Source: Lepiota brunneoincarnata
Lineage: Eukaryota > Basidiomycota > Agaricomycetes > Agaricales > Agaricaceae
DNA: 64,000 bases
Direction: 5' to 3'
Assembly: GCA_023014365.1 (NCBI GenBank)
Contig: JAEBUN010000003.1
Coordinates: forward strand, 434,001 to 498,000
The translations under genes were made by a program, and so were the position numbers. The notes under the pieces were generated by a model, which saw only the letters and a program-made list of their open reading frames with translations, was not told the DNA's origin and did not search any database. The stretch's first letter is position 1. The number at the start of each line of letters is the position of its first letter. Shown here piece by piece: positions 52,751 to 62,539 of this stretch.

Positions 52751-53296
52751 ACAGCTGCATCAACAAACCATGAGATGTGACATTCCAAAAGTTCCAAGTG
52801 TACTTACCTCTTTGAAGATAAGCTTCAACATCTACCCCTCGAACCAACATCATGCTCTTTGACTTGTGGTGAGCAATGGGAACGGAGGGTGTGTTGATGA
52901 CAGGGTGGCGAGCAGGTTCCACATTGACATCAGTGTGTTTGAGAGGGATTCATGGTAATATGAAGGCAGGTTTCTGCGGTACATGACTTATAAAGGGAGG
53001 ACAACTATTACAGGTGCAACAAAACATAATGGAAAACAAAAACATTTGTGAGGATATGAATACTTTTCATATACAATCCAATTTGGGTGAGCGTCATTCC
53101 TGATAGGTCACGCCTAAGTTGACAGGAGGCGCTGGCATGAACAAAAGATACAAAAAATAATGTCACAATGGCTATAGCAACAGGATATGCACAAAAAGAT
53201 ACAAAAGATCAAATCAATATAAAAGTTGCAAGTGAAGGCAGTAGAGCAAGCACAACAAACTTCAAAACACCCCAATTTTACTCCAGATGACCTACA
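52751..53296. other. Intergenic, nothing recognised
   Basis: No family-like protein on either strand and no LTR ends. It precedes the WD40 gene and may hold its promoter. Confidence 0.5.
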
Positions 53297-55010
53297 ATGC
53301 CTTCAGCAGGTGTCAAGGTATATTGCATTGGCTCAAATTCATGCCTACGTCTCATATGATTATAGATTCAGCTTAAACACAATCTGAAGGCCCACCACCT
53401 TCCCATCAATGTGCTGAAGTTTAGCCCTGACCGATCCAGATTATTAAGTGGAGGTGGGTAATGCAAGCCAACCACTGATTTATGATTAACCATGATCTAT
53501 AGCAGATGATGGAACACTTACAGTTTGGAACATCAAGCAAGGGTATGCATGTTGGATGTTCAAAGTTCTCTTCAATGGCCCTGTCTCTGCTGCAATGTGG
53601 TTATGTTCAGATGGGGAGGATAGGCCTGCATGTTTTGCTTTGGTTGCACAGATGGAAAGGTTTTCCTCTGCTGAAAAGCCCCCTCTGATTCATTGGTATG
53701 CTCAAACGCCTCTGGGATATGATATGAGAAGTTAATTTTTTGCAGACATATCAAATCAGTTTTCATGTACAGGTGCATGATGAGAGAGTAGAAGAACTGG
53801 CCTTTGACATAGTTCATCGTCAGCTTGCATCTGCTTCCCCTGATGGCATGAAGGTTTATGATATCAACAATCAAGGCAGGTTGTGACACCACAGGTTCAG
53901 AGCATTATTCTTACTTCAACCAGGTCAACTAGTTGAAATCATGTCCAAACCAGCAAATGGCAACATACCAAAAGGACTTGCATTTATTAATTCAGGATCA
54001 GAACTTGCTATCTCTTATCTAGAATCACATGAAGTGTAAGCCTCAAACATGGAAAATGACTTGCCAAGTACTTACATGCAAGACAGCCGATTTTTCCATG
54101 TGAATCCTTGGGAAGGGACAGCGCCAATCACGCTGCTTACTCGAATGTAAGCAGGGAAAGATAGCACAATTTATCTCATTCCCTGAAGTTTCAATATCCA
54201 GTGGCCACTCTGCAATTTCCTCCAATGGAAACCAACTAGCAGTTTTGAATCTGGAAACTGGAGTGGATATTTATTCATTCCCGAATTGCCAACCTATAAG
54301 ATCATTCACTTACCCAATTGCCTGGAACGTACCAGTTCTGGTATCCTTTGCACTGGACAACCAGTTTATTGTCACTGGCAGCGATAATGGCAGGCCGTGG
54401 GTTTTCAGGATGAGAGAAGAGAGCGAGGTAAAGGAACTGCTGCATGGTGATGGTGAGTCAAAACGTTCAGATAGAAATGGAGGTACTTAACTAGAAAATA
54501 GACAGCCATATAGTTCAAATTATTGCAGTATGTTTTGCCCACAAACTTTGAAGGTTTTATCTAACCACCTCAGGAGGTCCAACAAGTTGGAGATACATGT
54601 CTTGTTGCGACAGGTGGGCAAGATGGTCATGAGCACTCTGTGAAAATTTGGACTCTGCGTTCTGAGGTAAAGATAGCTGCTCCAGAAAGGTATGAATGGC
54701 TAACCTCCCTGCACAAAAGGCAACCATCCATCCTCCCAACATGTCAAGAAATTCGATAGTGGCCCTGAGTATGGTGTTCAGGCATCTCCTGTGGACCATG
54801 TTAGTGGTCCTGGTTATACAACTTGTGTTGAGTATGTTGCTGCACAACTTATTACAGGAGTACATACTGGACCTTTGGAAGTTCTGTGTCAACCCTCAGA
54901 GAGAAAATGAGGACTTGATAGACACAGGAAACTTGATAGATGCAGGAGACATTGTACCAGTGACAGCTATAAGGGTAAAAGATTTCTGGGATTCCCTGAG
55001 GAACATTTAG
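53297..55010 (+). CDS. WD40-repeat gene with a C-terminal membrane segment (multi-exon, possibly decayed)
   Basis: A likely start is ATG 53297; exon 2 (53372-53453) gives INVLKFSPDRSRLLSG and exon 3 from 53503 gives ADDGTLTVWNIKQG, a classic WD40 repeat across a short GTGGGT...TAG intron. Further exons give DIVHRQLASASPDGMKVYDI, KGLAFINSGSELAISYLE, NLETGVDIYSFPNCQPIRSF, FALDNQFIVTGSDNGRPWVF and ATGGQDGHEHSVKIWTLR. The last exon (to 55010) carries a hydrophobic span (about 54770-54850) that fits one transmembrane helix. Some junctions, notably after exon 3, could not be resolved, so decay is possible. Such WD40 genes are common in mushroom genomes; partner unknown. Confidence 0.65.
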
Positions 55011-56080
55011 TATGTTGGCACCAAGTAGAATAAGTAATAATACACCTTGGACATTCCACACGCTTGTAGGCTATAGAGTCGCTATCAAGACTGGACAGTA
55101 TTTCAGTAGCTTATTAGGTACCAAAAAAAAAGGTTGGGCTGTTTATCACACTCCCTGGACCCCTCAACTTTCCTCCACCCCCACACCAACAAAAGAATGC
55201 CATGCCAGAGTGATGCAAAGAATGTGCTTGGATAATCCAAATGCACATATGCAAGTGAGTTGAACCTTGCGTACTTGGATAGTTCAAAGCACGCAGAGGA
55301 CACAGGTTGTCAAGGCAAAATCAGGGCTGTTGCAATGAGTGGACATGAGTGAAAGACGAGAGTGGGTCACCATGGCTGTGACAAATAGAAGAGCAGGTCA
55401 TGTCAATGTGACCAAGCAAGGTGAGCTATTGTGACCTACAAGAGTGGGTCACAATGGCTGTGAGAAAGTGAAGAAGAGCAGGTCATGACAATGTGACCAA
55501 GCGAGGAGCGAGTCATCATGACCTATGAGAAGCATCACAACATTGTGACAGCAAGAAATGTTTGCCCCCACTGAACTGACCCTCCCCTCCTCAGTACCAC
55601 AAGCCTCCTGTGCATTGGATTATCCAGTCACAGGCTCACAACCACACAGCTATGGATTGGTTTAACTGGACATAGCCCAGAACAAGCCCTGAGCACAGTC
55701 GTGCATCGCTCACCCAAGACCAAGCAGCCACTTGACACCCCCACAACTCTGAGAAAACCCTGGCCCCTTGAAAGACCAGGACAAAATGATGTGTAGCAGT
55801 CTCATTTCCGCATACTATGACAGAATGCTTTTTTCCTTACATACCTGATATCTTTGTGAGGGCCACACTACATACTCTTCGCTATAATCAACATTCGCTC
55901 ATACGCTATGACAAATTCTAGATTCGCAATCATTTCTCAACAAATTACTGTGGGCGACCAAGGAACTGGTCCACAAATGAGTCATACCCTCGGTGGGTAG
56001 TATCACACTCATGTTTGGTATGAAGTTCAGCTCCTGGTTTATCTACATTAACTGAGACAAATAGTATTAATTCCAGGCCA
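55011..56080. other. Intergenic; includes a short tandem repeat
   Basis: No gene recognised. Two diverged copies of an 82-bp unit lie at about 55358-55525 (AGTGGGTCAC at 55361 and 55443), built from GTCAC...GTGACC halves that can pair within a unit. The WD40 gene and the F-box gene converge on this region. Confidence 0.55.
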
Positions 56081-57782
56081 TTAAGAAGGGTGGCATCTAC
56101 TAATAAACTTATGATACTTGCCACCGCTAACCACCTGCCCACCGGACCTCTCATGCACTTCTGTGGTGATCCAGCCACCCTTGCCTATAAACAGAAGTTC
56201 TCTATATACTTGTCCATAGCGAATGTTCATGAGTCCATTTAGCCCTTTAACGCTACTAACTTCCACTGCTTCCGCCTCCTCGCCCTTCTCCACTCACCTA
56301 ATGGTGTTTGCAGTGCCTGCAATTTGGGGAGTATCTTGGCCAGTTTGGTAGTAAACTCAGCCTCAGCATCGACTGATGACTGGTAATGCTGACAGTCAAA
56401 CTCCAAATCTTCCAAACTCCGGAAATTCTGCAGGAGTCATTTAACATAGTCCTGTGAGAGAGTCAGTTAGTAAAGGTGGATCGGCAGGGCAAAATATAGC
56501 TTACATATGCCACAGGTTTGAAATCCTCCATAGCAAAAATGAATTTTGACATGCCATCAACTTTTGGGCCTTTTGGCAGTGTACAGGAACATCTGAACTC
56601 CTCCAGGCTATGACGACAATGGTCGACCACCCAGTAAGGCAAATTCATCTTGAGCTTTACATCCTTCGTATGTTTATGTTGGATACCCTTTAGCACCAAT
56701 GTTGCAGATGAAACACCTTTGCAGAAATCGCATGACCAGTAATCATTGGAGAACATGGGTAGAGAGAGCTCGAGTAGCTGAAGGTCCAAACTTTCTTCTG
56801 ATACCCAGTACGTGTTTGGCATCACACAGAGCTCTTTGAGCAGGGGTGGTATTGTATTGACTTTGCTGATAGCTCCTACATCCCTATCTCTCGGGAATGG
56901 ATAATGGTTCCTCATGGTGATTGATGAGAGACAGAGATGATGGATAAACAGGGAAGATGGGATGGCAATGTGGTGGTTGCTGGTTAGATAGAGGCTTGTA
57001 AGGCTCAGTAAGCGAATCTGGTCCCAATCGAGAAAAGCCTTGTCATCATCACTATCGTAGACCAGGTGCAATATCTCTACTGAGGAATTGGCCAGTAGCA
57101 GAGACAAGACATAGCATAATACTTGACAGCCCCATATCCTGGACCCGATGGTCACAAAGCAAATCTGTGGATGAACCTCAATGACGGGCGGCACATCTGC
57201 AACCATTGAGGCAATTGGAGGTCTAATAAGTGGTTTACTGGTCCTGGAGGCACTGGTCAGTGTGATGTATCTTGTATTGGTGGCAACAGTGAGGAGCTTG
57301 GAGAAGCTAAGTGCTGTCTTTGGATTCTCTAACAACTCATCCTCATCATCATGGATCTTAACAGAGATGGTAAAAACCTGCAGAGCATTGCGAATGATCA
57401 CATAGATGCTCAGGGAGAATCTGAGTAGATTCAAGAGGTCACAATTGAGGGCAGAGAGCTTAACCAGTGGATAAACTTGTGAGAGAAAAGTGACGTCTGA
57501 GTCTGCAACATCTCCAAGAAGGTTGAACTCTGAGTTACTAGCTCCTTCATGCAAGATGTGTATTTTGATGATACGAGGGCGATACATGTAAATGATGTTA
57601 GCAGTCAGGCTCTTATCATGCACAAATGCCAATGCCAATGCAATGAGGTCTGGATCGTCAATATAGTTGAAAATCTCCAACTGAATCTCCAGAGGACATG
57701 ATCCTATATCCAGCCATGAGGTGTGCTGCGATTTTGTGGTCAGAACAGAACCTTCTGTGCTAATGTGAAACAGGTTACGCAC
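56081..57782 (-). CDS. F-box protein (three exons, 503 residues)
   Basis: Exons 57782-56505, 56427-56298 and 56184-56081 join in phase (GTAAGC/CTGCAG and GTGAGT/TTATAG). An F-box-like motif CPLEIQLEIFNYIDDPDLIAL lies at about residues 30-50. The rest resembles the long, leucine-rich C-terminal half of mushroom F-box proteins, with LSLTSLYLTSNHHIAIPSSL. F-box proteins bring substrates to an SCF ubiquitin ligase through Skp1; the substrate is unknown. Continuing past the first donor without splicing reaches a stop soon, and the acceptor at 56428 avoids a TGA. The upstream start could be earlier in a further exon. Confidence 0.7.
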
Positions 57783-58549
57783 TACAGCAAAGATGCCTCT
57801 GTCTAAATCAATGCCCAGATTACCACTGTTGGCTGGACTGATTTCCTGAAAACTCCGTAAGTCTCAGCTTTCCATTTTGGACCTGCTGCTCACAAGCTTC
57901 TGTTTCTTTTGAGCCTGCGGCCAGTGCAACTCCTCATGTTCCTCTTCTCTTTTACATTTGATGGTAGTCTCTGGCACCATCAAGATACATTTCATAACTC
58001 CCAGGCCCTGTAGGATTGGTGTGCAACCGCGATGGAGTCATTATTGGAAGCTGCTTACCTCCTTTGCTATCCCTGTAGCAGTGGTGGCCAAGGAGGATGG
58101 ATTGCCTAGGCATGGCAAACTGAGAAGTAAATGGTACATGTTGAGTTGATGTGATGGGGAATGTAGACTTTTTTTCTAACCCCTTATATAGTTCCACCTT
58201 GCTCAATTTTCACCCATCTCATTTTACCCAGGCATTTTTATTGCAGCACAATTATCATTTTATTGCTCATTGTGCCCCTTCTCCTTGGTTTTTGTTGCTG
58301 TCGATTACCAATCATGGACCTTCTGTGCCAGTATATCAACATTCTCCTGCAATGAGTGAGCAGGTGCTCATTTTCCTGTCAATGTAAACACTGTCGCTCT
58401 CAAATTACTGCCTCTAACAAATAGACCCGCTCAGTTGCTATGAAGATCACTAAGTGTTTTATGTGAAATGAACATTGCTTTACTCAAAATAGGAGAAGTA
58501 CATGTAATCATTCCACTAATTGGATGCTATCACGACATGCAGACAACCA
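57783..58549. other. Intergenic, no supported gene
   Basis: Short frames occur on both strands but none has a recognisable motif or splice-consistent extension. It probably holds the promoter of the F-box gene. Confidence 0.5.
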
Positions 58550-59540
58550 TCATGAAGTAACAATTCCAAGTCTCCACCCTCCAAAATGCTGTTGGAAAAT
58601 GTGTGAAATGGGTGAAACAAGCGAGGTGCTATCACCTGGTATGTTTTGCCAACTTATTGACTTTGTGACATGACCACTGTTGGACTCACCTGGATCTCCC
58701 CCTCCACCCTGAACAAACATTTGATATGAACTAGGTTGATGCCCCCACAAGGCTCGAGATCACAATAGACCTCCCCAGCATGACCCCAGTCCTTTGGATT
58801 CACAAACAGTCAGACAAGGATCTTGTCCATGCTTGCATGACATTGTCTGTGTGTAAAGAATAATGTTAGTCAGCTGTCCTGCCAATGCCCTTGACATACA
58901 TTTCATAGATCTCCAACAGTTCATTTGTTCCAGCATCATGACATAACACCTGCATTTCGGCATCCAGACGACCCTGGGCAATGACGGGAGGGGACTCCTG
59001 TTATCAGAAGCCACATCAGAAGGACGGTTACTTTTAGTTTACATTCCCATGTTACTATGAAACCATCAGTAGTGTACATCAGAAGGACCATTCTTAGTAT
59101 ACGCCTCATGTTTTCTTATCTCTGACTCATAGTTACTCTGGTCCGAACTATTATAGTAGGAGTACAGCCACACTTAGAAGTATATAAGGACACAGTACAA
59201 TACCTTGTATCCTTATCTTAGTGTTATAAAGTTCTTGCCTCCTATACCTCTTTGCCATAACCAGCTGGACTTATAGTGCTCCGTCGTCTCCAAGCCACCC
59301 TCAGTAGGACAGGACCAAGTCTGTATAGACATCCTGTGTTGAACCCCGTGCTACTCAAGAGCGAACCCCTAACCCAGGTAACAACTCCTGCATTTCAATG
59401 TCCAAATCGCCCTGCACAACTGCAGGTTGCCCCTGCACAGGGGTAGCAGTGCCACAGGCTCTTTCATCAGAGTCTGCAGAGTGTTCATGTTACCATTTTC
59501 CCTTTCTGTCTACCCGCCCGCCTATTTTTCCGTTTATTTT
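58550..59540 (-). pseudogene. Small host-type gene disrupted by a solo E LTR and one stop
   Basis: On the minus strand the frame ...VVQGDLDIEMQESPPVIAQG reads through the LTR insertion once one ACTCC copy is removed. It continues RLDAEMQVLCHDAGTNELLEIYE to a GTATGT donor near 58900. After a 50-bp intron with CTGAC branch-like and CACAG acceptor comes a second exon with a TGA (Arg codon expected), then FVNPKDWGHAGEVYCDLEP and CLFRVEGEIQ. A GTGAGT donor and a last exon HFGGWRLGIVTS to the stop at 58550 follow. The 5' end is lost next to element F. I do not recognise the family. Confidence 0.45.
58999..59383 (+). repeat. Solo LTR of family E in a host-type gene
   Basis: 385 bp, TGTTATCAG...GGTAACA, flanked by ACTCC (58994-58998 and 59384-59388). 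TATA box and self-primer segment are recognisable but mutated. Confidence 0.95.
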
Positions 59541-59565
59541 TACTTAAACACATGCCACCACCCGC

Positions 59566-59852
59566 TGTCAACGCCCAGTTATATTTACTTATCACATGTT
59601 GCCGCTCGTCTATAGTTAGTTACCCTTGGCCTGTGATTTCCGCTCGTTCGCATGTGATTTTCTTCTTTATAACATGCCAGTTATCTCAGTAGTATATATA
59701 GACCTAAGTATTACTTGTAATCCTTAGCTTTGTCTTATTATACACAGTATTTGTTCCTGTTCTTTGGCATCGCCTTAGACTTGCTTGCACTACTCAATGG
59801 TTAACTTGTCGTTAATCGCATTGAGCCTTGCAGACGCCTAACCAGCGTAACA
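59566..59852 (+). repeat. Family F 5' LTR
   Basis: 287 bp, TGTCAACG...GCGTAACA. TATATATA lies at 59693-59700. A hairpin (CTAAG 59704-59708 and ATTAC 59710-59714, paired with GTAAT 59717-59721 and CTTAG 59723-59727) lies between the box and the self-primer segment. Confidence 0.85.
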
Positions 59853-59853
59853 A

Positions 59854-59865
59854 AAGACAAAGCTA
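59854..59865 (+). promoter_or_regulatory. Family F self-priming primer-binding site
   Basis: AAGACAAAGCTA, one base after the LTR, is the exact reverse complement of TAGCTTTGTCTT at 59725-59736, which starts 32 bp after the TATA box. Confidence 0.8.
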
Positions 59866-60131
59866 CTCGTTGCCTCTCTTCTCTCTTCTCACCCTCCTTG
59901 GTTTGCACAGTACCGTTAACTGTGAGGTCTAGACAGAACCATAATCTGTTGAGGATCATCGCTTGTCTATTCGAGTGTCTGACATGGTCCTCACCCCGAA
60001 GAACTCCAGCTGTTGTTCTTCTGAACCTTCGCACCCCAGTGTCTCTATAGGTTCTTGGATTCCTCGTTCGTCTTGTCGAACATCTTAGTGGATCTTAAAT
60101 TCTCGGAGGTTTCTCTTTACCAGAAAAGACA

Positions 60132-61757
60132 TTGTTGCCCATCACGGGTAGTTATTTCAAGTCCAGGACAGATCGTCCTAACCCCCGCATTTCCCAAACT
60201 GGTTCTGGATCTCCAGGATCCTCTCAACCGTCTGTTACCCCACATGCCATTCCATCTACTCCTCACCCTACTCCTTCTTTTTACGTGCCTTCGTCTTCTC
60301 CTGAGTCTGACCAACCCATATACACAACCCCACCTGAACCAGTGGATACCACCCTTCAGGTAGCCACCCAGATTACCGAACCATCACCCGCCAAACCACC
60401 TCGACTTCCCTTTGGTCTGCTAGAAGCAACCACAAGCACAGGAGGTCCCTTACGCTTTCCCATCCGTCAGATCGAACCTGGACAGTACCAACTCCCTCAT
60501 AACCTACAACCCTTCCCACCACTGTCCCCTCCTTCTGAACCCATGTCTGAGACTATGGGAGACCCGCCTGCTAACCAACCACTGCCAGGACCACCTGGAG
60601 GCCCACCAGGACCGCCTGGACCACCGCAAGGTCCACCTCGTCCACCGTCACCGCAACCACAACACAATGGCTATAAAGAATTATCATTTGAGAAACCGAC
60701 ACCATTTGACGGCAACCACAAGAACTTCCAGGAGTTCATTAATTCCGTAGCACTCTACCTCTATGGTAACGCCAACATCTACAACACAGATGACAAGAAA
60801 ATCGTATTCTTTCTATCCCTGCTTACATCCGGTGAAGCCAGCAACTGGAAGAATCAATACTTTCAGTCGAAGCAAATATGGGGAGAATTCACCCCCGGAA
60901 CTTATGACAAACTCATTGAAGAGTTTACTGAAGCGTTCTCACCCGTCGACGTCCCATCCCAAGCATTCCACAACCTCAACACCCTTCGTCAAGGATCCCG
61001 TAATGTCGAAGACGTCATTGCAGAGTTCAAAACTCTTGTCCATCATTCAGGACTCTGCAAAGATTGCGCCCTCATAGAGAAATTCCAAAATGTCATCAAT
61101 CGAAACCTCGCTTACAAAATCCTCACCGACCCAAACCCGCCTAACACCATAAACGAATGGTATCGCCACGCCATCCAGATCGACCATAACTGGCGCACCA
61201 CTTCCACAATCCTCAGACCTCATCCAGGATTCCATCCACGCCCCGCTCCTGCCAATAACTACCGTCGCACGCAACAACCGTATCGAAAACCACAGCAGCA
61301 GTCATCTTATACCAGACCGAATCGTCATTACCAATTCCGCCCATCGCATGATCCAAATGCTATGGAGATTGACAATACGTACCTTAATGAAGGTCCTGAA
61401 TATTACCCTTCTTTTAATATCCCCGGTGATCCGCATCCTGATCATGAAGAAGCTGAAGAAGACCAACCAGATCATTTCCCCCACAATGACGACATTGATA
61501 TCAACGCCGTCTTCACACCCGAAGAAAAACGCGCCTATGAGAAAGGCTTATGTTTCCGGTGCTTTAAACCCAGTCACATTTCCCGCATCTGCCCCAACGT
61601 CACCCGACCGCAACCGAAAATTGATAAAGCAACTAATATATGAAACACCTCCCTTAAAATCTGTTCTATCATCGAATCCATTCCCGAAACCGAAGCCGTT
61701 GAAGTCTATGAGACTTGGTCCAAAGATCCGACTATGCAACCATTTGCAAATTTTTGA
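60132..61757 (+). pseudogene. Family F Gag, one in-frame stop
   Basis: From ATG 60132 the frame is open to TGA 61641-61643 (503 residues) and continues in the same frame with homology to the family E C-terminus (KDPTMQPFANF versus KDPEMRPFQDF) to a TGA at 61755. The N-terminus is Pro/Ser/Thr-rich with a GPPGPPG stretch. The capsid-like domain has NFQEFINSVALYLYGN and DVIAEFKTLVHHSGLCKDCALI. The zinc knuckle CFRCFKPSHISRIC near residue 474 is intact. The natural stop abuts a perfect slippery heptamer. Confidence 0.92.
61748..61754 (+). promoter_or_regulatory. Candidate -1 frameshift site, family F gag/pol
   Basis: A AAT TTT is followed directly by the gag stop TGA and obeys the X XXY YYZ rule. 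The -1 frame (AAA TTT TTG) opens the protease frame. Confidence 0.75.
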
Positions 61758-62539
61758 TTCGGAGGTTCTGTTTGATGCCAGCCCCTCCCAGTTCCCCTCT
61801 CTCTTGTAATGTTGTAACTCTCGCATCTACTTCAAACAATAAATCCATATATCTTCCTTTAAAGGTGCAGAGCCTGAGAGAACAAAAAGACGTCCCGCTT
61901 ATCGCCCTCCTTGACTCCGGAGCTCAAGGAAACTTCATATCAGACAATTTCGTTACCGAGCACCATCTATGGAAGCAAGAACTTCCCTGAGCAATCAGTA
62001 TGCGCAATTTCAATGGATCAAACAACTTGAATGGAATGATTACCCATTACTCTACCTTCCGCACGATAATTGATGGTCAATTAACTCCCATCACTGCCTA
62101 CATCACAGCAACAGGATCGAAACCAATGGTTCTTGGTTTCCTGTGGCTTAACGAAGTCAACCCGAAAATCGATTGGAAACACCGTATGTTCCAATGGAGA
62201 AAAGAGAAGAAGCGCAACCACCACCCCGAGTACTTGACGTACAATAACTGACCAATCAACATTGCTACCCTTGCTATGGACCGACTAAACGCGTTCAACC
62301 CCGAAGGAAAATTCTCCTATACCCCGCATGAACTGATCTATGAACCTCTCCTCGATGAGGACTACAAAGAGTTCTCTCTAGAGTCCGAGATGCGTCAGAT
62401 CATTAGTACGCCCGCTGAACTCGCTCATGTCAAGCTCGAGATCAACCAAACTAGTCAGGCTACAGAACTTGCAATTAAACACAGAGACAAAAAGGTCGAC
62501 GACCCCGCTATGAAAGTTCCCCGCCGATTCCACTGATGG
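61755..62539 (+). pseudogene. Family F pol: protease and RT linker
   Basis: The -1 frame encodes a linker and the aspartic protease LIALLDSGAQGNFISDN (DSG near 61911). Stops lie at about 61988 and 62249; the frame at 62000-62251 carries FRTIIDGQLTPITAYI and the LGFLWLNEVNPKIDWK block, and 62276-62536 carries a linker ending VPRRFH before a TGA. Relatives read on into RT at each place, so the stops are decay. Confidence 0.85.

Noticed and set aside
56429..56504. F-box gene called a pseudogene because of a TGA after the first exon
   Set aside because: A better acceptor (CTGCAG at 56428) skips the TGA and keeps the phase through two further exons to a proper stop.
57952..58206. 84-residue minus-strand frame upstream of the F-box gene
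   Set aside because: It has no recognisable motif, no splice-supported extension and no coding bias that I can see.
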